This document shows positions 20,459 through 30,279 of a DNA stretch of 64,000 nt, in pieces. The DNA is from Diphasiastrum complanatum (lineage: Eukaryota > Streptophyta > Lycopodiopsida > Lycopodiales > Lycopodiaceae): contig CM055097.1 of the NCBI GenBank assembly GCA_029204225.1, forward strand, positions 4,062,620-4,126,619, given 5' to 3'. The notes under the pieces are model-generated. The model saw nothing but the letters and a program-made list of their open reading frames with translations, was not told where the DNA came from and did not search any database. The translations under genes were made by a program, and so were the position numbers. Every line of letters begins with the position of its first letter. Positions within the stretch are counted from its first letter, which is position 1.

Positions 20459-21458
20459 TCATGAATAATTCAGTTCTTCATATAACTTCTGAGCAAGCTC
20501 CAAGTTCTGTTGAGCTTCGATCAAGAGCAAATCTTCTTTTGATTTTGTAAAACGGCCAATTGGTAAGTTGTCGAATTCTTCTAACTTAACCGGGAGTAAT
20601 GTCCCATCGAACAACTTTTGGGTTAACTTGGTATCTTCATCTGAATCACTTCGTAGAGTGATTTCTTTATAGTAACGAGCTAAAAATCTAATAAAATTGC
20701 TTTTAACATAAAGATTCTGAACAAAAAATAATGTCTTTGTCGCAAAGGTACCAAACTGCCAAAATGTATATGTACAGAGTTGCTTATAACGGAATGACTT
20801 CCTTCGATCTTGCAAATTATGGCAAATCTACGCAAAATATTCTGCAAGGTTTCACTCCCAATCCACATAAAGACTGAATAATTCTGGATAAGCCATATTT
20901 ATATTAATCAGCAGAACTGCATCGTCAAATGCACCTAAATCTGCAATAGCTTGTGGTTTGTACAACTGAAACTGTGACTTTTGCTTCCAAAAATGTCGAT
21001 TATTATCTTCGTTCCGCAAAAATTGAAGTTCTTTGATACAAATATATGCGAGAGCATACATAGCCGAAGAGCCTATGTATAACTCTGCCGATCCGAATGG
21101 TACGACCTAGAATTTACCCTAGATTATGCCCCAACAGAGACATCCTTTCTGCTCAGTAGAAAGTTGGGCAGGGCTGGTCATCTGGTTCTTCTTCATTTGT
21201 CACAGGTGCCCCAGTGTCGCCTTCAGCAGCTAATCGTCCTTTGTCTGATGTATTGAACTGGGTTGCTTCATCCTCAGAGGTGGATGCGCTCGGCTGCTTC
21301 TGAGATGTGGAAGCAAATGCTAGCTTTGAAGAATCAGCAACAATAGCAGCTCCATCGGTTTCCATTGCAACAACTTCACTCTCCATAGCAGTGGTGGCTG
21401 CTACGTCGACTGCTGATGCAGCATCAACTGAAATAGGAACAGAGATGAGACTAGAAAG
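20459..21458 (-). pseudogene. G2 aORF, C-terminal part
   Basis: Extra ORF of unknown function located between the pol region and the 3' LTR. The piece next to Copia-4 (21458-21161) reads SVDAASAVDVAATTAMESE and STSEDEATQFNTSDKGRLAA, low-complexity and acidic. At about 21160 it jumps to EQKGCLCW-like sequence, losing about 1 kb that in G1 encodes a charged, coiled-coil-like region. The frame then has MYALAYICIKELQFLRNEDN and FQLYKPQAIADLGAFDDAVL, ending NMAYPELFSLYVDWE-TGA at about 20850. Alignable sequence continues to 20459 (TKLTQKLFDGTLLPVKLEE). Several stops are present. The G1 copy at 33058-35406 aligns with it. Confidence 0.65.
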
Positions 21459-22108
21459 TGTGAAAGATTTCAGATCCTTAAGATCCAATCTACTTGAATG
21501 ATCTTTGGTTAGAAAGAGAAATACACTACCAATTTCACCAATGTAGAAAAATCAGCATCTACACACAATTCGAGATGCAAACACTAACAGAACCTGATCA
21601 AACTTGAATGAAATGATAATGTATTGTTGTTATCTGTACAAAACCAGCAAGCTACTATATTTCACACGTGTGAATCCAAAAATAGCAAATATAGATCATT
21701 CTACACATAGAATTGCAAGCAATCACCAAGATAGTGCACCACTGGATAGTAGAACCCAAGAGAACCATGTATAAGCATGAAATGAGCTAGATAAGAGAGA
21801 AGATGACTCTCTCCACGAGTTACATCCTTTTATAGCAGGTCCATACCCTATTTGGCCACTTGGCTTTCCCACCAAAATGCTAACCCTACTAATTTTGGGT
21901 CTAGATTCAATGTACCCAACTTATTCAAATTGAATCTACTCAAACTCGCATTCTATCTTTCCCACACTTTCAAAAAGTGTCTATTCAAATGAAATTTAGA
22001 CTAATGAACTTTGAAAAGTCCACCTCTAAGTCTAAAACAAGTTTTGGCCTCAATATGCCAAATATGAAAATATTGCAAAATGTGATGAAACTAGTTGAAT
22101 CTTTCACA
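21459..22108 (-). repeat. Copia-4 3' LTR
   Basis: 650 bp with inverted termini TGTGAAAGATT/AATCTTTCACA. On the minus strand a TATA box CTATAAAAGG lies at 21835-21826. A perfect palindrome TTCACACGTGTGAA lies at 21660-21673. Confidence 0.92.
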
Positions 22109-22970
22109 CTCCCTCTTCAACTAGTTTTAGCATAGACTTTGATAATACTCCAAGTAAAGTCCTATGCTTCATGAACAAGTCTTTTCCCAATGCTTTGGTG
22201 AAGATATCAACTACACATTCCCTTGAAGACACATGTTGAAGCTCCACCTCCTTTGCAATGACTCGCTCCCTCACAAAATGATATTGTATCTCAATATGCT
22301 TGCTCCTTGCATAGTTTTTGACAATAGAACTTTGATCCATCATAAGAATGATCTTCTTCCTAAGAATAGACCTTCTTTCAATGATCATGTAATTCTCAAA
22401 ATAGAAACAACCATAATTGATATAGAGAATAGTGTCCACTTGGGATGCTTCACTATTTCTTACATCAATTTTACATGTAAAAATGTGACTAGAACATGAA
22501 GAATCAAATAGAATGTAAGTGAGATGATTCCACCATGCTTCCAACTCTGAACTCTCTGGAAAAATACAGCAAACAAACAATAAATGTGAGTGATCAACAT
22601 TTTCTTGCATGTCTCCTCCTCCTTTGTCCTTTGTTGCCTTGTATCCACCATGATACTCCATGAATGAGCCTCCATCTTCATCTTGCCTCAAGATACCATC
22701 ATACCTTGATGAACTAACCATGAATGAGTGACATAATGAACCTCCAATAGTTTCATTTCCATCAGCAAAATCAGCCAAGAATGCTAGTACAAATCCAACA
22801 TCAAAACAATGCTCAACCATATCTTGACAATTTGCACACATCCACATGAAATTGCTCAAATATGAGATAGAACAAGTAAAGTAAACTCGAACAATACTTC
22901 CTTGCTGCTCCTTTGACCTTACTTGAGTCTTCAATATGCTATAAAAACATATCCATAACAGCTTTGCCAA
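22104..22970 (-). CDS. Copia-4 fusion ORF: unrelated segment plus RNase H tail
   Basis: The 288-codon frame has no similarity to copia proteins for about 205 residues (for example FMWMCANCQDMVEHCFDVGF and LAFLADFADGNETIGGSLCH). It then passes in frame into the copia RNase H end: IILMMDQSS, ARSKHIEIQYHFVRERVIAK, VVDIFTKALGKDLF. It runs to the LTR edge. The N-terminal part replaces the RT core and the start of RNase H. It contains a CxxC pair and hydrophobic patches but no domain I recognise. It may be captured host sequence or filler DNA. In-frame fusion to the tail over this length is notable, but may be chance. Confidence 0.55.
   Translation of the reverse strand: MAKLLWICFYSILKTQVRSKEQQGSIVRVYFTCSISYLSNFMWMCANCQDMVEHCFDVGFVLAFLADFADGNETIGGSLCHSFMVSSSRYDGILRQDEDGGSFMEYHGGYKATKDKGGGDMQENVDHSHLLFVCCIFPESSELEAWWNHLTYILFDSSCSSHIFTCKIDVRNSEASQVDTILYINYGCFYFENYMIIERRSILRKKIILMMDQSSIVKNYARSKHIEIQYHFVRERVIAKEVELQHVSSRECVVDIFTKALGKDLFMKHRTLLGVLSKSMLKLVEEGV
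22109..22128 (-). promoter_or_regulatory. Copia-4 polypurine tract
   Basis: The minus strand reads TTGAAGAGGGAG directly before the TGTGAAAG of the 3' LTR. Confidence 0.7.
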
Positions 22971-23277
22971 TTACCTCTCCTTTGATGCTCTTGACTAGCT
23001 CCAAATTGCCAACTTCCCTTTTGACTAGTTGAAGCCCTTTGAGATCAACCTCTTGATCTTCAACTTGACCATCAAAGTTATTGAACAATCTTTTTTTTCC
23101 AGATCCAATACTTGATTTTACAGCAAGATAACATCCATCCACTTGCATAGCTCCATATACACAAGAAGATCCTCCAAAAGATGTTTCACGCTTCATAAGA
23201 TATCGATACTCAAGATCCATTGGTTGGATCCACTCCTCTTCTTTCCTTGCTTGATCTACGCTTGTAGGCTCATCCAA
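22939..23277 (-). pseudogene. Copia-4 RT N-terminus fused to unrelated sequence
   Basis: The 112-codon frame starts DEPTSVDQARKEEEWIQPMD followed by LEYRYLMKRET, the N-terminal copia RT pattern (W..AM..E...L..N.TW). It then changes abruptly to sequence without RT motifs (SSIGSGKKRLFNNFDGQVED, VKREVGNLELVKSIKG). None of the RT palm motifs (YVDD, YGLKQ, KGF.Q) appears downstream. This is the left border of the replaced segment, at about 23180. Confidence 0.65.
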
Positions 23278-23299
23278 AGAGGTTAGGAATTTTCAGAAA

Positions 23300-24592
23300 C
23301 TACTTGCTTACCCTTTTGATCATATGTGAGCCTTGAAGGTACTTGTCTTTCTCTTGATGTTCTCCTTGGCTTTCAATCATGTTTGAAGACACCTTTGGAA
23401 TGTTCCCCTCATCAAAAATGACATCTCTACCAAAAATCACTTTGTTAGTAGAAGGAATGTAAACCTTGTAGGCTTTACTCACCTCACTATATCCAACAAA
23501 AACACCTCTTCTTGAAGATGGATCCTCCTTGGTCCTATCATCAAGAGTAATGTTGACATAGCATGTGCATCCAAAGGTTCTTAGAAAGTTGACACTCGGC
23601 CTCCTCTTCAATAGCATATCAAAAGGTGTCCTTCCATCCAAAATAGCACTCGGCCACCTATTGCACAAGAAATTGGCACACAACAAAGCTTGATCCCAAA
23701 ATGGTTTGTCAAGATTAGCACTTAACCTCATAGCTTTAGCACTTTCACATAAAGTCCTATTCTTCCTTTCAACCACTCCATTTTGTTGTGGGGTCCTTGA
23801 TGTTGTATACTCCCTCTTGATCCCATGCTCATCACAAAAGGCCTTGAACTTGTCAGATATGTACTCACCACCATTTTCACCTCTCAAGCACTTGATCTTT
23901 GTGGAAAATTGGTTCTCCCTTGCATTCTTGAACTTGACAAAGACATCATACACTTCATCCTTGCCCTTTAGTAGATAGATCCAACAAAATCTACTAAAAT
24001 CATCAATGAATGTTACATACATCTTAGCTCCACTATTGCTAATTGTAGTAAATCCATGAATATCCGAATGTACAAGTTGAAAAGGCTTTGTAGATTTAGA
24101 AATAGATCTAGTATAAGGTAGTCTATGTGACTCAGACAAAGCACAAGACTCACAAACATGCTTGTCATTACTTAAGGAACTTGGAAGACCAATCACAACC
24201 TTCTTCCTTGCCATTACCTCCAATGACTTGAAGTTGAGGTGTCCCATCCTTTTGTGCCAAACCTCTTGAAGAGAAATTTGCTCCCTTGCAACACATCCAA
24301 CTTGGTTAGCAATAACACAAGCATCAAGTTTGAACAACTTCCCTTGCCTTTTACCTTTTCCAATCAAGACATCCTTCCTTTTGATCAAACAAGCATCTCC
24401 ATCAAACTCCACCTTGAGGCCCTTACTTAGCATTTGACTCACACTAAGCAAATTCTTGGTAATAGATGGAATAAACAAGACATCCTCCAAATGAACATTC
24501 CTCCTATTTGTAGAGACAGAAATAGGAATTGTGCCAATCCCTTTGATTGCACACTCACCATAATTCGTCGTGTAGATCACCCTCTTCTCCAT
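23300..24592 (-). CDS. Copia-4 protease end and integrase (430 codons)
   Basis: The frame starts in the protease C-terminal region (ISVSTNRRNVHLEDVLFIPS, TKNLLSVSQML). It continues into the integrase HHCC domain (LWHKRMGHLNFKSLEVMARK, CESCALSESHRLPYTRS). The core has LVHSDIHGFTT with the first catalytic Asp, FIDDFSRFCWIYLL, LRGENGGEYISDKFKAF, and RTPQQNGVVERKNRTLCES with the catalytic Glu. At the second catalytic position the usual DNGGEY reads ENGGEY, an Asp to Glu change at the DDE site. The C-terminus (VFVGYSEVSKAYKVYIPSTN, RDVIFDEG) is complete. One frameshift near 24570 separates it from gag-protease. Confidence 0.9.
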   Translation of the reverse strand: MEKRVIYTTNYGECAIKGIGTIPISVSTNRRNVHLEDVLFIPSITKNLLSVSQMLSKGLKVEFDGDACLIKRKDVLIGKGKRQGKLFKLDACVIANQVGCVAREQISLQEVWHKRMGHLNFKSLEVMARKKVVIGLPSSLSNDKHVCESCALSESHRLPYTRSISKSTKPFQLVHSDIHGFTTISNSGAKMYVTFIDDFSRFCWIYLLKGKDEVYDVFVKFKNARENQFSTKIKCLRGENGGEYISDKFKAFCDEHGIKREYTTSRTPQQNGVVERKNRTLCESAKAMRLSANLDKPFWDQALLCANFLCNRWPSAILDGRTPFDMLLKRRPSVNFLRTFGCTCYVNITLDDRTKEDPSSRRGVFVGYSEVSKAYKVYIPSTNKVIFGRDVIFDEGNIPKVSSNMIESQGEHQEKDKYLQGSHMIKRVSK

Positions 24593-25565
24593 ATGCCAAC
24601 AAAGAAGAAAAGTACTCTTTGTGAAAGGTCATGTGTGAACTTGCTCCACTATCAATCCACCAAGGATCTAGATCTTCATCATTAGCAAGCATACATGAAG
24701 ACATCACAAAAGCATCATCATTTGCATCTTGAACATCCAAACCATCCTCATCAAGAGTAAGATTACCTTGCTTGTCTCCTTGATCTCTCTTCTTCTTGTA
24801 GCACTCACTTGCAAAGTGTCCTTTGATGCCACAATAGAGGCACTTGAGCTTTGATCTATCCTTCTTTTTGCCACTTGAAGAAGCATCCATTTGATCTTGC
24901 CCTTTAGACCATTTGCTTTTGGTTTTGCTCTTGAATTTGCCCTTTGTGAACATTGCATCCTCTTGAAGTGTTGATGTAGATCCACCTCTTGCTTGAAGCC
25001 TATATTCCTCATTGATCAAAATCTCTTGAAGATCCATTAAACTTGGCAAAGTCTTTTGAATAGCAATACTTTGAACAATGTTAGCATGAGCATCCAACAA
25101 GCCATTAAGAATCAATTGAATAAGCTCTCCTTCCTTAATGCTTTCATCTATGCAAGTTAGCTCATCATTCAATGATTTCATTCTCAAAACAAAAGTACTT
25201 GGACTTTCTTCATTCTTTTGCAAACAAGAAAAGATTTGTCTTCTTAGAGTCAACACTCTAGAAGTAGACTTGGATTCATAAAGCCTCTTCAATGAATTCC
25301 AAGCTTCCAAAGATGGTGTGCACTTACCAACTTCCTTGAGAAGTTCATTGGTAGCATTCATCTTTATCATGTGTAGAGCCTTCTTGGCCCTCTTGTCATA
25401 CCTCAATTGATCTTGTTGTGTTGCTGGTCTCTCCTCCAAGCCTACAACAGTATCCAAAACATCATTCATCTCAAGAAGTGACTCCATCCTCACTTTCCAC
25501 AATGAATAGTTACTTGAGGTAAGCCTATCATTGGCTTCCAACATGACTCCAATTGAGATTGCCAT
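24555..25565 (-). CDS. Copia-4 gag-protease (336 codons)
   Basis: It starts MAISIGVMLEANDRLTSSNY and continues SLWKVRMESLLEMNDVLDTV, the copia gag N-terminus. The UBN2-type core follows (KKALHMIKMNATNELLKEVG, SKSTSRVLTLRRQIFSCLQK, ELIQLILNGLLDAHANIVQS). The zinc knuckle is CLYCGIKGHFASEC, a perfect CX2CX4HX4C. The protease active site is WWIDSGASSHMTFHKEYFSS with D-S-G-A. The frame shifts at about 24570, just past the active site. Start and length are normal for a copia gag. It sits directly downstream of the primer site and leader. Confidence 0.92.
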   Translation of the reverse strand: MAISIGVMLEANDRLTSSNYSLWKVRMESLLEMNDVLDTVVGLEERPATQQDQLRYDKRAKKALHMIKMNATNELLKEVGKCTPSLEAWNSLKRLYESKSTSRVLTLRRQIFSCLQKNEESPSTFVLRMKSLNDELTCIDESIKEGELIQLILNGLLDAHANIVQSIAIQKTLPSLMDLQEILINEEYRLQARGGSTSTLQEDAMFTKGKFKSKTKSKWSKGQDQMDASSSGKKKDRSKLKCLYCGIKGHFASECYKKKRDQGDKQGNLTLDEDGLDVQDANDDAFVMSSCMLANDEDLDPWWIDSGASSHMTFHKEYFSSLLAYGEEGDLHDELW

Positions 25566-26070
25566 GTAGCAATGACTTGATCTTCTCTTTCAACTTGCTT
25601 CAATGCACAAAGCACTCCTTTGAACAACAACAAATGCTTTCAAAAGAAATCACCAAGATTTGAAACTATCTCACACATTCTCTTCTAGCACTTATCCAAG
25701 CAAATCAACACATAGAATCATGGAATCTTGATCAAACTATGATCTATCCTCAATCCAATGACTTTTGCCACTTCCTAAAATTGAAACACACTCAAATGAA
25801 GTCCAACAACCTCACTATCTAGAGATCCAATCAAAATTAGGGTTTTGACAAAATCACAAAAAATTGATTATTCCAAATCTACATGCAAATGCTTAAAATT
25901 TGATGTGCAATCTATAAGCCACCACTTAGTGTTTTGATCTACAAAAGATCCAATCTACAAAAGCAAAAAATCCGATTTTGGTGTAGAATCCTCTCTAGCA
26001 TGCTCTAGACTTGATATCTTCACCAAATTATTGATAGATCTGATTTCCTCCTTCATAACCTGAAACACAA
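25566..26070 (-). other. Copia-4 untranslated leader
   Basis: The AT-rich leader between the primer site and the gag start. No ORF of note. It would carry packaging and translation-start signals, which I cannot identify. Confidence 0.6.
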
Positions 26071-26082
26071 GCTCTGATACCA
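26071..26082 (-). promoter_or_regulatory. Copia-4 primer-binding site
   Basis: TGGTATCAGAGC on the minus strand, complementary to initiator Met-tRNA and directly adjacent to the 5' LTR. Confidence 0.9.
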
Positions 26083-26732
26083 TGTGAAAAATTTTAGATC
26101 CTTAAGATCCAATCTACTTGAATGATCTTTGGTTAGAAAGAGAAATACACTACAAATTTCACCAATGTAGAAAAATCAGCATCTACACACAATTTGAGAT
26201 GCAAACACTAATAGAACTTGATCAAACTTGAATGAAATGATTATGTACTGTTGCTGTCCATACAAAACCAGCAAGCTACTGTATTTCACACGTGTGGATC
26301 CAAAAATAGCAAATATGAATCATTCTACGCATAGAATTGCAAGCAATCACCAAGATAGTGCACCAATGGATAGTAGAACCCAAGAGAACCATGTATAAGC
26401 ATGAAATGAGATAGAGAAGAGAGAAGATGGCTCTCTCCATGAGTTACATCCTTTTATAGCAGGTCCAAACCCTATTTGGCCACTTGGCCTTCCCACCAAA
26501 ATGTTAACCCTACTAATTTTGGGTCTAGATTCAATGTACCCAAGTTATTCAAATTGAATCTACTCAAACTCGCATTCTATCTTTCCCACACTTTCAAAAA
26601 GTGTCTATTCAAATGAAATTTAGACTAATGAACTTTGAAAAGTCAACCTCTAAGTCTAAAACAAGTTTTGGCCTCAATATGCCAAATATGAAAATATTGC
26701 AAAATGTAATGAAACTAGTTGAATCTTTCACA
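26083..26732 (-). repeat. Copia-4 5' LTR
   Basis: 650 bp, same length as the 3' LTR, differing from it by scattered substitutions only. The TATA box CTATAAAAGG is at 26459-26450 on the minus strand. A near-palindromic TTCACACGTGTGG is at about 26286. Confidence 0.92.
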
Positions 26733-27389
26733 GAAAGATCAATTGGCTTGGGAGCCAACGTCCTTCCCGTCAGCAGTATTTTCTCTGCCTCAGTCAAGAT
26801 TTGAAAATGAGCGCACAGGCGAGAGACATGTGCTCTGACTCCAGAAAACTTCTGATGTTTGATCCATCACAAAAAAGCTTTGTAAGTGATAATGCCAAAG
26901 CACACTAGATTACCCGCAAGTGCATCCAATATGTAACCGAAATTTTAACTGATATTGTCGCATCCGCATCCTTCAAAAATATGAATTGGTGTGCGTATTT
27001 ACAAAACAATTTGAATGTCACATCTCGGATCATAGAGTTTTGTACCCCTTCGTGGGTACAAGGTAGTTGCTTAGGAAATGGGCAGCTTCATCCACCGAAT
27101 CTTTATTTGTCACAACCAGCTTCCCAGCCAATGGTAGTTTGAGGGCTGTGCAAAACAAATCTTCAGAGATGGTGAAGAATTTGCCTCGTACATGAATTTT
27201 GAATTCCTCCTCCGAAATTAAATGTATAGAGTTTACAAACTCAGTACTGACTTCAGAGAGGATGATGGAGGAGTCCACTTTCAAATCACCCAACCTGTAT
27301 CGATCCAAAAAGGACTGGATGGATGCCAGGCGGATTCCTACGCGTGCTTTTCAAATGATAGTAGAGCTAGAACCGGATCCGAAAGCCAT
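26733..27389 (-). pseudogene. G2 aORF, N-terminal part
   Basis: The putative start is the Met at 27389-27387, matching the Met at 32509 in the other copy. The reading is MAFGSGSSSTII, a TGA where the other copy has Trp, then RYRLGDLKVDSSIILSEVST, EFVNSIHLISEEEFKIHVRG and KFFTISEDLFCTALKLPLAG. A 1-bp change near 27045 shifts the frame. Downstream GYILDALAGN-like and WIKHQKFSGVRAHVSRLCAH sequence aligns with G1, up to the Copia-4 target site. The pattern of a short basic N-terminus and a helical globular region resembles nothing I can name. Its position matches env-like or accessory ORFs of plant gypsy elements. Confidence 0.6.
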
Positions 27390-27783
27390 TGTTCGAATGT
27401 TTAACAATAGCTTCATAGATCACAATAGCTCGTAAAAGAATGCTTTGATCGCAAAGAAAATGAGTGCAGGAAAGCATAAACTCACAGGTAGAAAGTGTAA
27501 AAAACAAAAAATGGAGAATAACTTTGATAAGCAGTAGCGGTGTGGAAGAGATGATGATGTGGCATGGTGACTTGACATCTGTCACTTCTATTTATGGAGG
27601 ACGTGCATGGCTCAGTGTTTAAAACTATAATTTGCCAGATCTATCTTTAATGACGGAAGACCGTTTGTGAAAACAAAAAATAAATTGAGGAGAAACAATA
27701 TCTGAGAGCGTACACACATGTGAATAATGCTGATTATGTGGCCATCATCTTTAATGGAGGGATACAAAAAGTAGGTCAAGAGA

Positions 27784-28118
27784 TTCTTGAAATATTCTCG
27801 AAAATATGCTAGAAAGATTCTAGAAAGTTTCACAAAACTTTCTCGAAGGATCTTAAAAAAATGATAGAGAAACTCACGAAAATTTCTCGAAAATTTTAGC
27901 AACATACTAGAAAATTTCTCAAAAAGCTGGAGATAATGCTAGAAATGATTCTAGAAAAATTCTCGAAAATGATTTACAAAAATTTGCTTAACAAATTGAG
28001 TGCCACAAAAAAATCTCAAAAAGTTCTCGAAAATACTTTTAAAATGATATTGAAAGATTGAGAGAAGTCAAGAAGAATTCTCGAAAATTTAACGAACATT
28101 TCTAGAAAATTTCTAGAA
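27784..28118 (-). promoter_or_regulatory. Array of 11 TTCnnGAA (HSE-like) palindromes
   Basis: Eleven 8-bp palindromes of the form TTCTAGAA, TTCTCGAA or TTCTTGAA occur at 27784, 27795, 27818, 27840, 27884, 27949, 27960, 28024, 28078, 28100 and 28111. TTCnnGAA is the core of the heat-shock element bound by HSF trimers. The array lies in the spacer between protease (pol deleted) and the aORF start, about 0.4-0.7 kb upstream of the aORF Met in its sense direction. Inverted G1 pieces hold further copies (30287-30440, 32930-33050). A role as internal promoter or enhancer is inference. The motif could also be a by-product of a degenerate GAAAATTTCTCGAAAA-type repeat. Confidence 0.5.
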
Positions 28119-28256
28119 AAAATAAAAAAAAAAGTCCTTCATATTTGTCATGATTCCAGGTTCTGCTGGCTTACCTCAGTTATTGGTCTCACCAGTCTGA
28201 AATATCAGCTCTCTAGATTTCCAATGTACACTTGCGCTTGATTGATAAAGCCAAGG

Positions 28257-28565
28257 TCATCCAATTAGCACAGAATAGAATGACAAACCGAGTGGTTTAA
28301 TAACAATGAAATTCATTGTGAATGGCTTGGCTTGAATGTAGATAGTGACATCCTTCAGTTTTTCAACAGGTTTTTGTCGTGTCGAATCAGCTAAATTGAT
28401 GTTTCGCTGTGTCGGTTGAATGTCAGTCAGCCCTAGAGCATGAGTTGTGTCTTCTGTTATTATATTTACACTAGAACCAAAGTCAATTGGCACTTTTTTT
28501 ATCAGGCATCCTGCAATGGTAATATCAATCTCAGGTGCACTGAGATTACCTAAATCGATAGACAA
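28257..28565 (-). pseudogene. G2 aspartic protease
   Basis: The 102-codon frame reads LIKKVPIDFGSSVNIITEDT with the D-F-G-S active-site loop, QAKPFTMNFIVIKPLGLSFY and a terminal LIG of the GRPWL motif. It aligns along its length with the G1 protease at 16343-16705. RT does not follow. The sequence passes about 120 bp later into the TTCnnGAA spacer. Confidence 0.85.
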
Positions 28566-28772
28566 AACACCAGCATCTGGCAGAGAAATTTTCTTTTTTT
28601 TTGGACACAGAAAGGTCTTTCAGTTGCTTTCTGTAATAAGTGTTATCGGCCAACAACTGTTCAAAAGTAATGTTCGGACGAAGAGATCTGATATCAGTAA
28701 CGATGTTATATTCGAGGTTGGCTTATCGATAAAAGCACTAGACATTTTCGTCTTCACGATTTCTTCGTCCTC

Positions 28773-29160
28773 TTACTCAAAAGTGACCACCTTTTCTGCA
28801 ACAGTTATCTGAAGTTCAGCATTGATGATTTCCTTTGTTTCTGCCGAGATATCTTTTGCAAATAACTTCGCAGCATTGAGGTGATAGTCAGGGTCATCTT
28901 TGAGATCTTTGTTAGTCATAGATTTGTTCGTTGTTTTGCTAGAGGATTTATTCTTCGAGGATTTTCTATGCTTTGTCAAAGATTTCTAATCAGGTTTCGA
29001 GGAGCTTTTGCTTCTCGTTGTGACTTTGAATAATTTCTCCACATCACTTGGCCAGGACTGATCTTCTGTCTTTGGCAATTTTCCTTCAATAACATCAATT
29101 CTCTGCACAACATCAGTCGCAGCTTTCGCTTTCGTGTCTGCAGCAGCTGCTGTTACTACA
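28773..29160 (-). pseudogene. G2 gag-protease linker
   Basis: The charged segment SLTKHRKSSKNKSSSKTTNK and NKDLKDDPDYHLNAAKLFAK with KDISAETKEIINAEL matches 15978-16271 of G1. Upstream it continues from the zinc-knuckle region (KVTTRSKSSSKPD, then a stop). Confidence 0.65.
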
Positions 29161-29580
29161 TACTGATATTTGGATCGCGGCTTCTGCGGCTGAGGGCAAT
29201 CAGAATACTTATGGCCAGGCTCTCTGCAATTTGAGCATAATGGTACATAACCAATCGGCTTTCGCGGTTGAGGACAGTCAGGAGAAAAATGTCTAGGCTC
29301 TCCACAGTTGTAGCAGTTGTCCGAAACTGGTTTAGTCGTGGATTGAGACTTCGCTGGTCCAACAAATTCAGGAGGATTATGTCTTCTTGGTGCAAACTCG
29401 GGTCTGTCCTACTGGGCTGTTGCTGCAGTACCCTGTACATAGTTAGTAGACGCATCATTTTGAAAAATAAAGAGTACCTCCTGGACAAGTTCTTCAATGT
29501 ATTTGACATTCACAGTAGTGCATTCTTACTTAGTGTATCCAGAAGTTCCACATTTCGTACACCACATTCCTGAGTTGGTA
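29161..29580 (-). pseudogene. G2 gag nucleocapsid with three zinc knuckles
   Basis: Two intact CCHC knuckles are seen: CYNCGEPRHFSPDC (29315-29274) and CSNCREPGHKYSDC (29237-29196). A third, upstream one (about 29571-29539) reads CTKCGTSGYTK, with Tyr in place of His and a stop inside. Between them is a Gln/Pro-rich linker (RHNPPEFVGPAKSQSTTKP). This domain binds and chaperones element RNA. G1 has lost it. The frame changes between the first and second knuckle. Confidence 0.8.
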
Positions 29581-30279
29581 GAAGATGCTTTTGGTCTTTT
29601 ATCTGCAACTTCAGAGATCTGCACTTTCAAATCATTAAACTTTTTATTAAGGTCAGCCATATTACTCTTCCAAAGCTTTTCAACTTTAGAAGTTGACAAC
29701 TTATCCTCGACAACTTTCGTGTCGTCCATTCATTTAGTTCGTCGTTTATTCTTTCTCTCTCCTTTGTCAGCTTCTGATTCTGATGAATTACTGCTTTCAA
29801 ATTTCGAGTTTGAAAAACTGGTACTTGAATCAGAATCTGAATCTTCATCGTTGTCACTAGAATCAGTCTTCGACTTTCGAGATTTCTTAGTCGATCGTCG
29901 CTTCTGTGCCAGTTTTGAGGTCTCGAAATTTTCGGCACTATCTATTACTGCTGCTAAGGAGGTCATGTCCCCTTGTTTGCAATACCGATCAATCTTTGGT
30001 GGTAAACCGGCCAAAAACCATTTGATCTGCATATCTATGATATACACCGGTTAGTTTTTCTATGAGATTTTTAACCTTTTATTTATATTTGCAAAGGGAT
30101 TCTTTACTCTTCTTTTGAACATTGTTCAGGCGTCCAAGAATTCTAGATTTGTAACTGATCTCTTTGAACTGGTTCAAAAACGCACCTTTTAGCAAGTACC
30201 AGGTTCCTATGTGGCCTGATCAACCTGACTGTACCATATGCGCGCCTACTTTCTTAGCAGACCAAGGAAGATTCGTAGT
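29581..30279 (-). pseudogene. G2 gag, C-terminal capsid part
   Basis: It begins at the breakpoint 30279 inside gag (LRIFLGLLRK corresponds to LQIFPGLLRK in G1) and continues with FLNQFKEISYKSRILGRLNN, DMQIKWFLAGLPPKIDRYCK, then a Lys/Arg stretch (KLAQKRRSTKKSRKSKTDSS). A Ser/Asp-rich region follows (SSDNDEDSDSDSSTSFSNSK), and a WKSNMADLNKKFNDLKVQIS segment that could form a coiled coil. The N-terminal half lies at 31913-32197 on the other strand. Confidence 0.8.

Larger units (their letters stand above)
21454..26737 (-). mobile_element. Copia-4: copia element with TSD but no RT core
   Basis: Two LTRs of 650 bp each (21459-22108 and 26083-26732) start TGTGAAA and end TTTCACA. They are flanked by the 5-bp target duplication GAAAG (21454-21458, 26733-26737). 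In minus orientation the order is primer site (26082-26071), gag (25565), protease, integrase (24592-23300), the first about 25 residues of RT, about 820 bp of unrelated sequence, the RNase H tail (to 22104) and a purine tract. It inserted into the aORF of G2. Most of gag and integrase is open, but the RT core is missing, so transposition would need enzyme from elsewhere. Confidence 0.92.
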
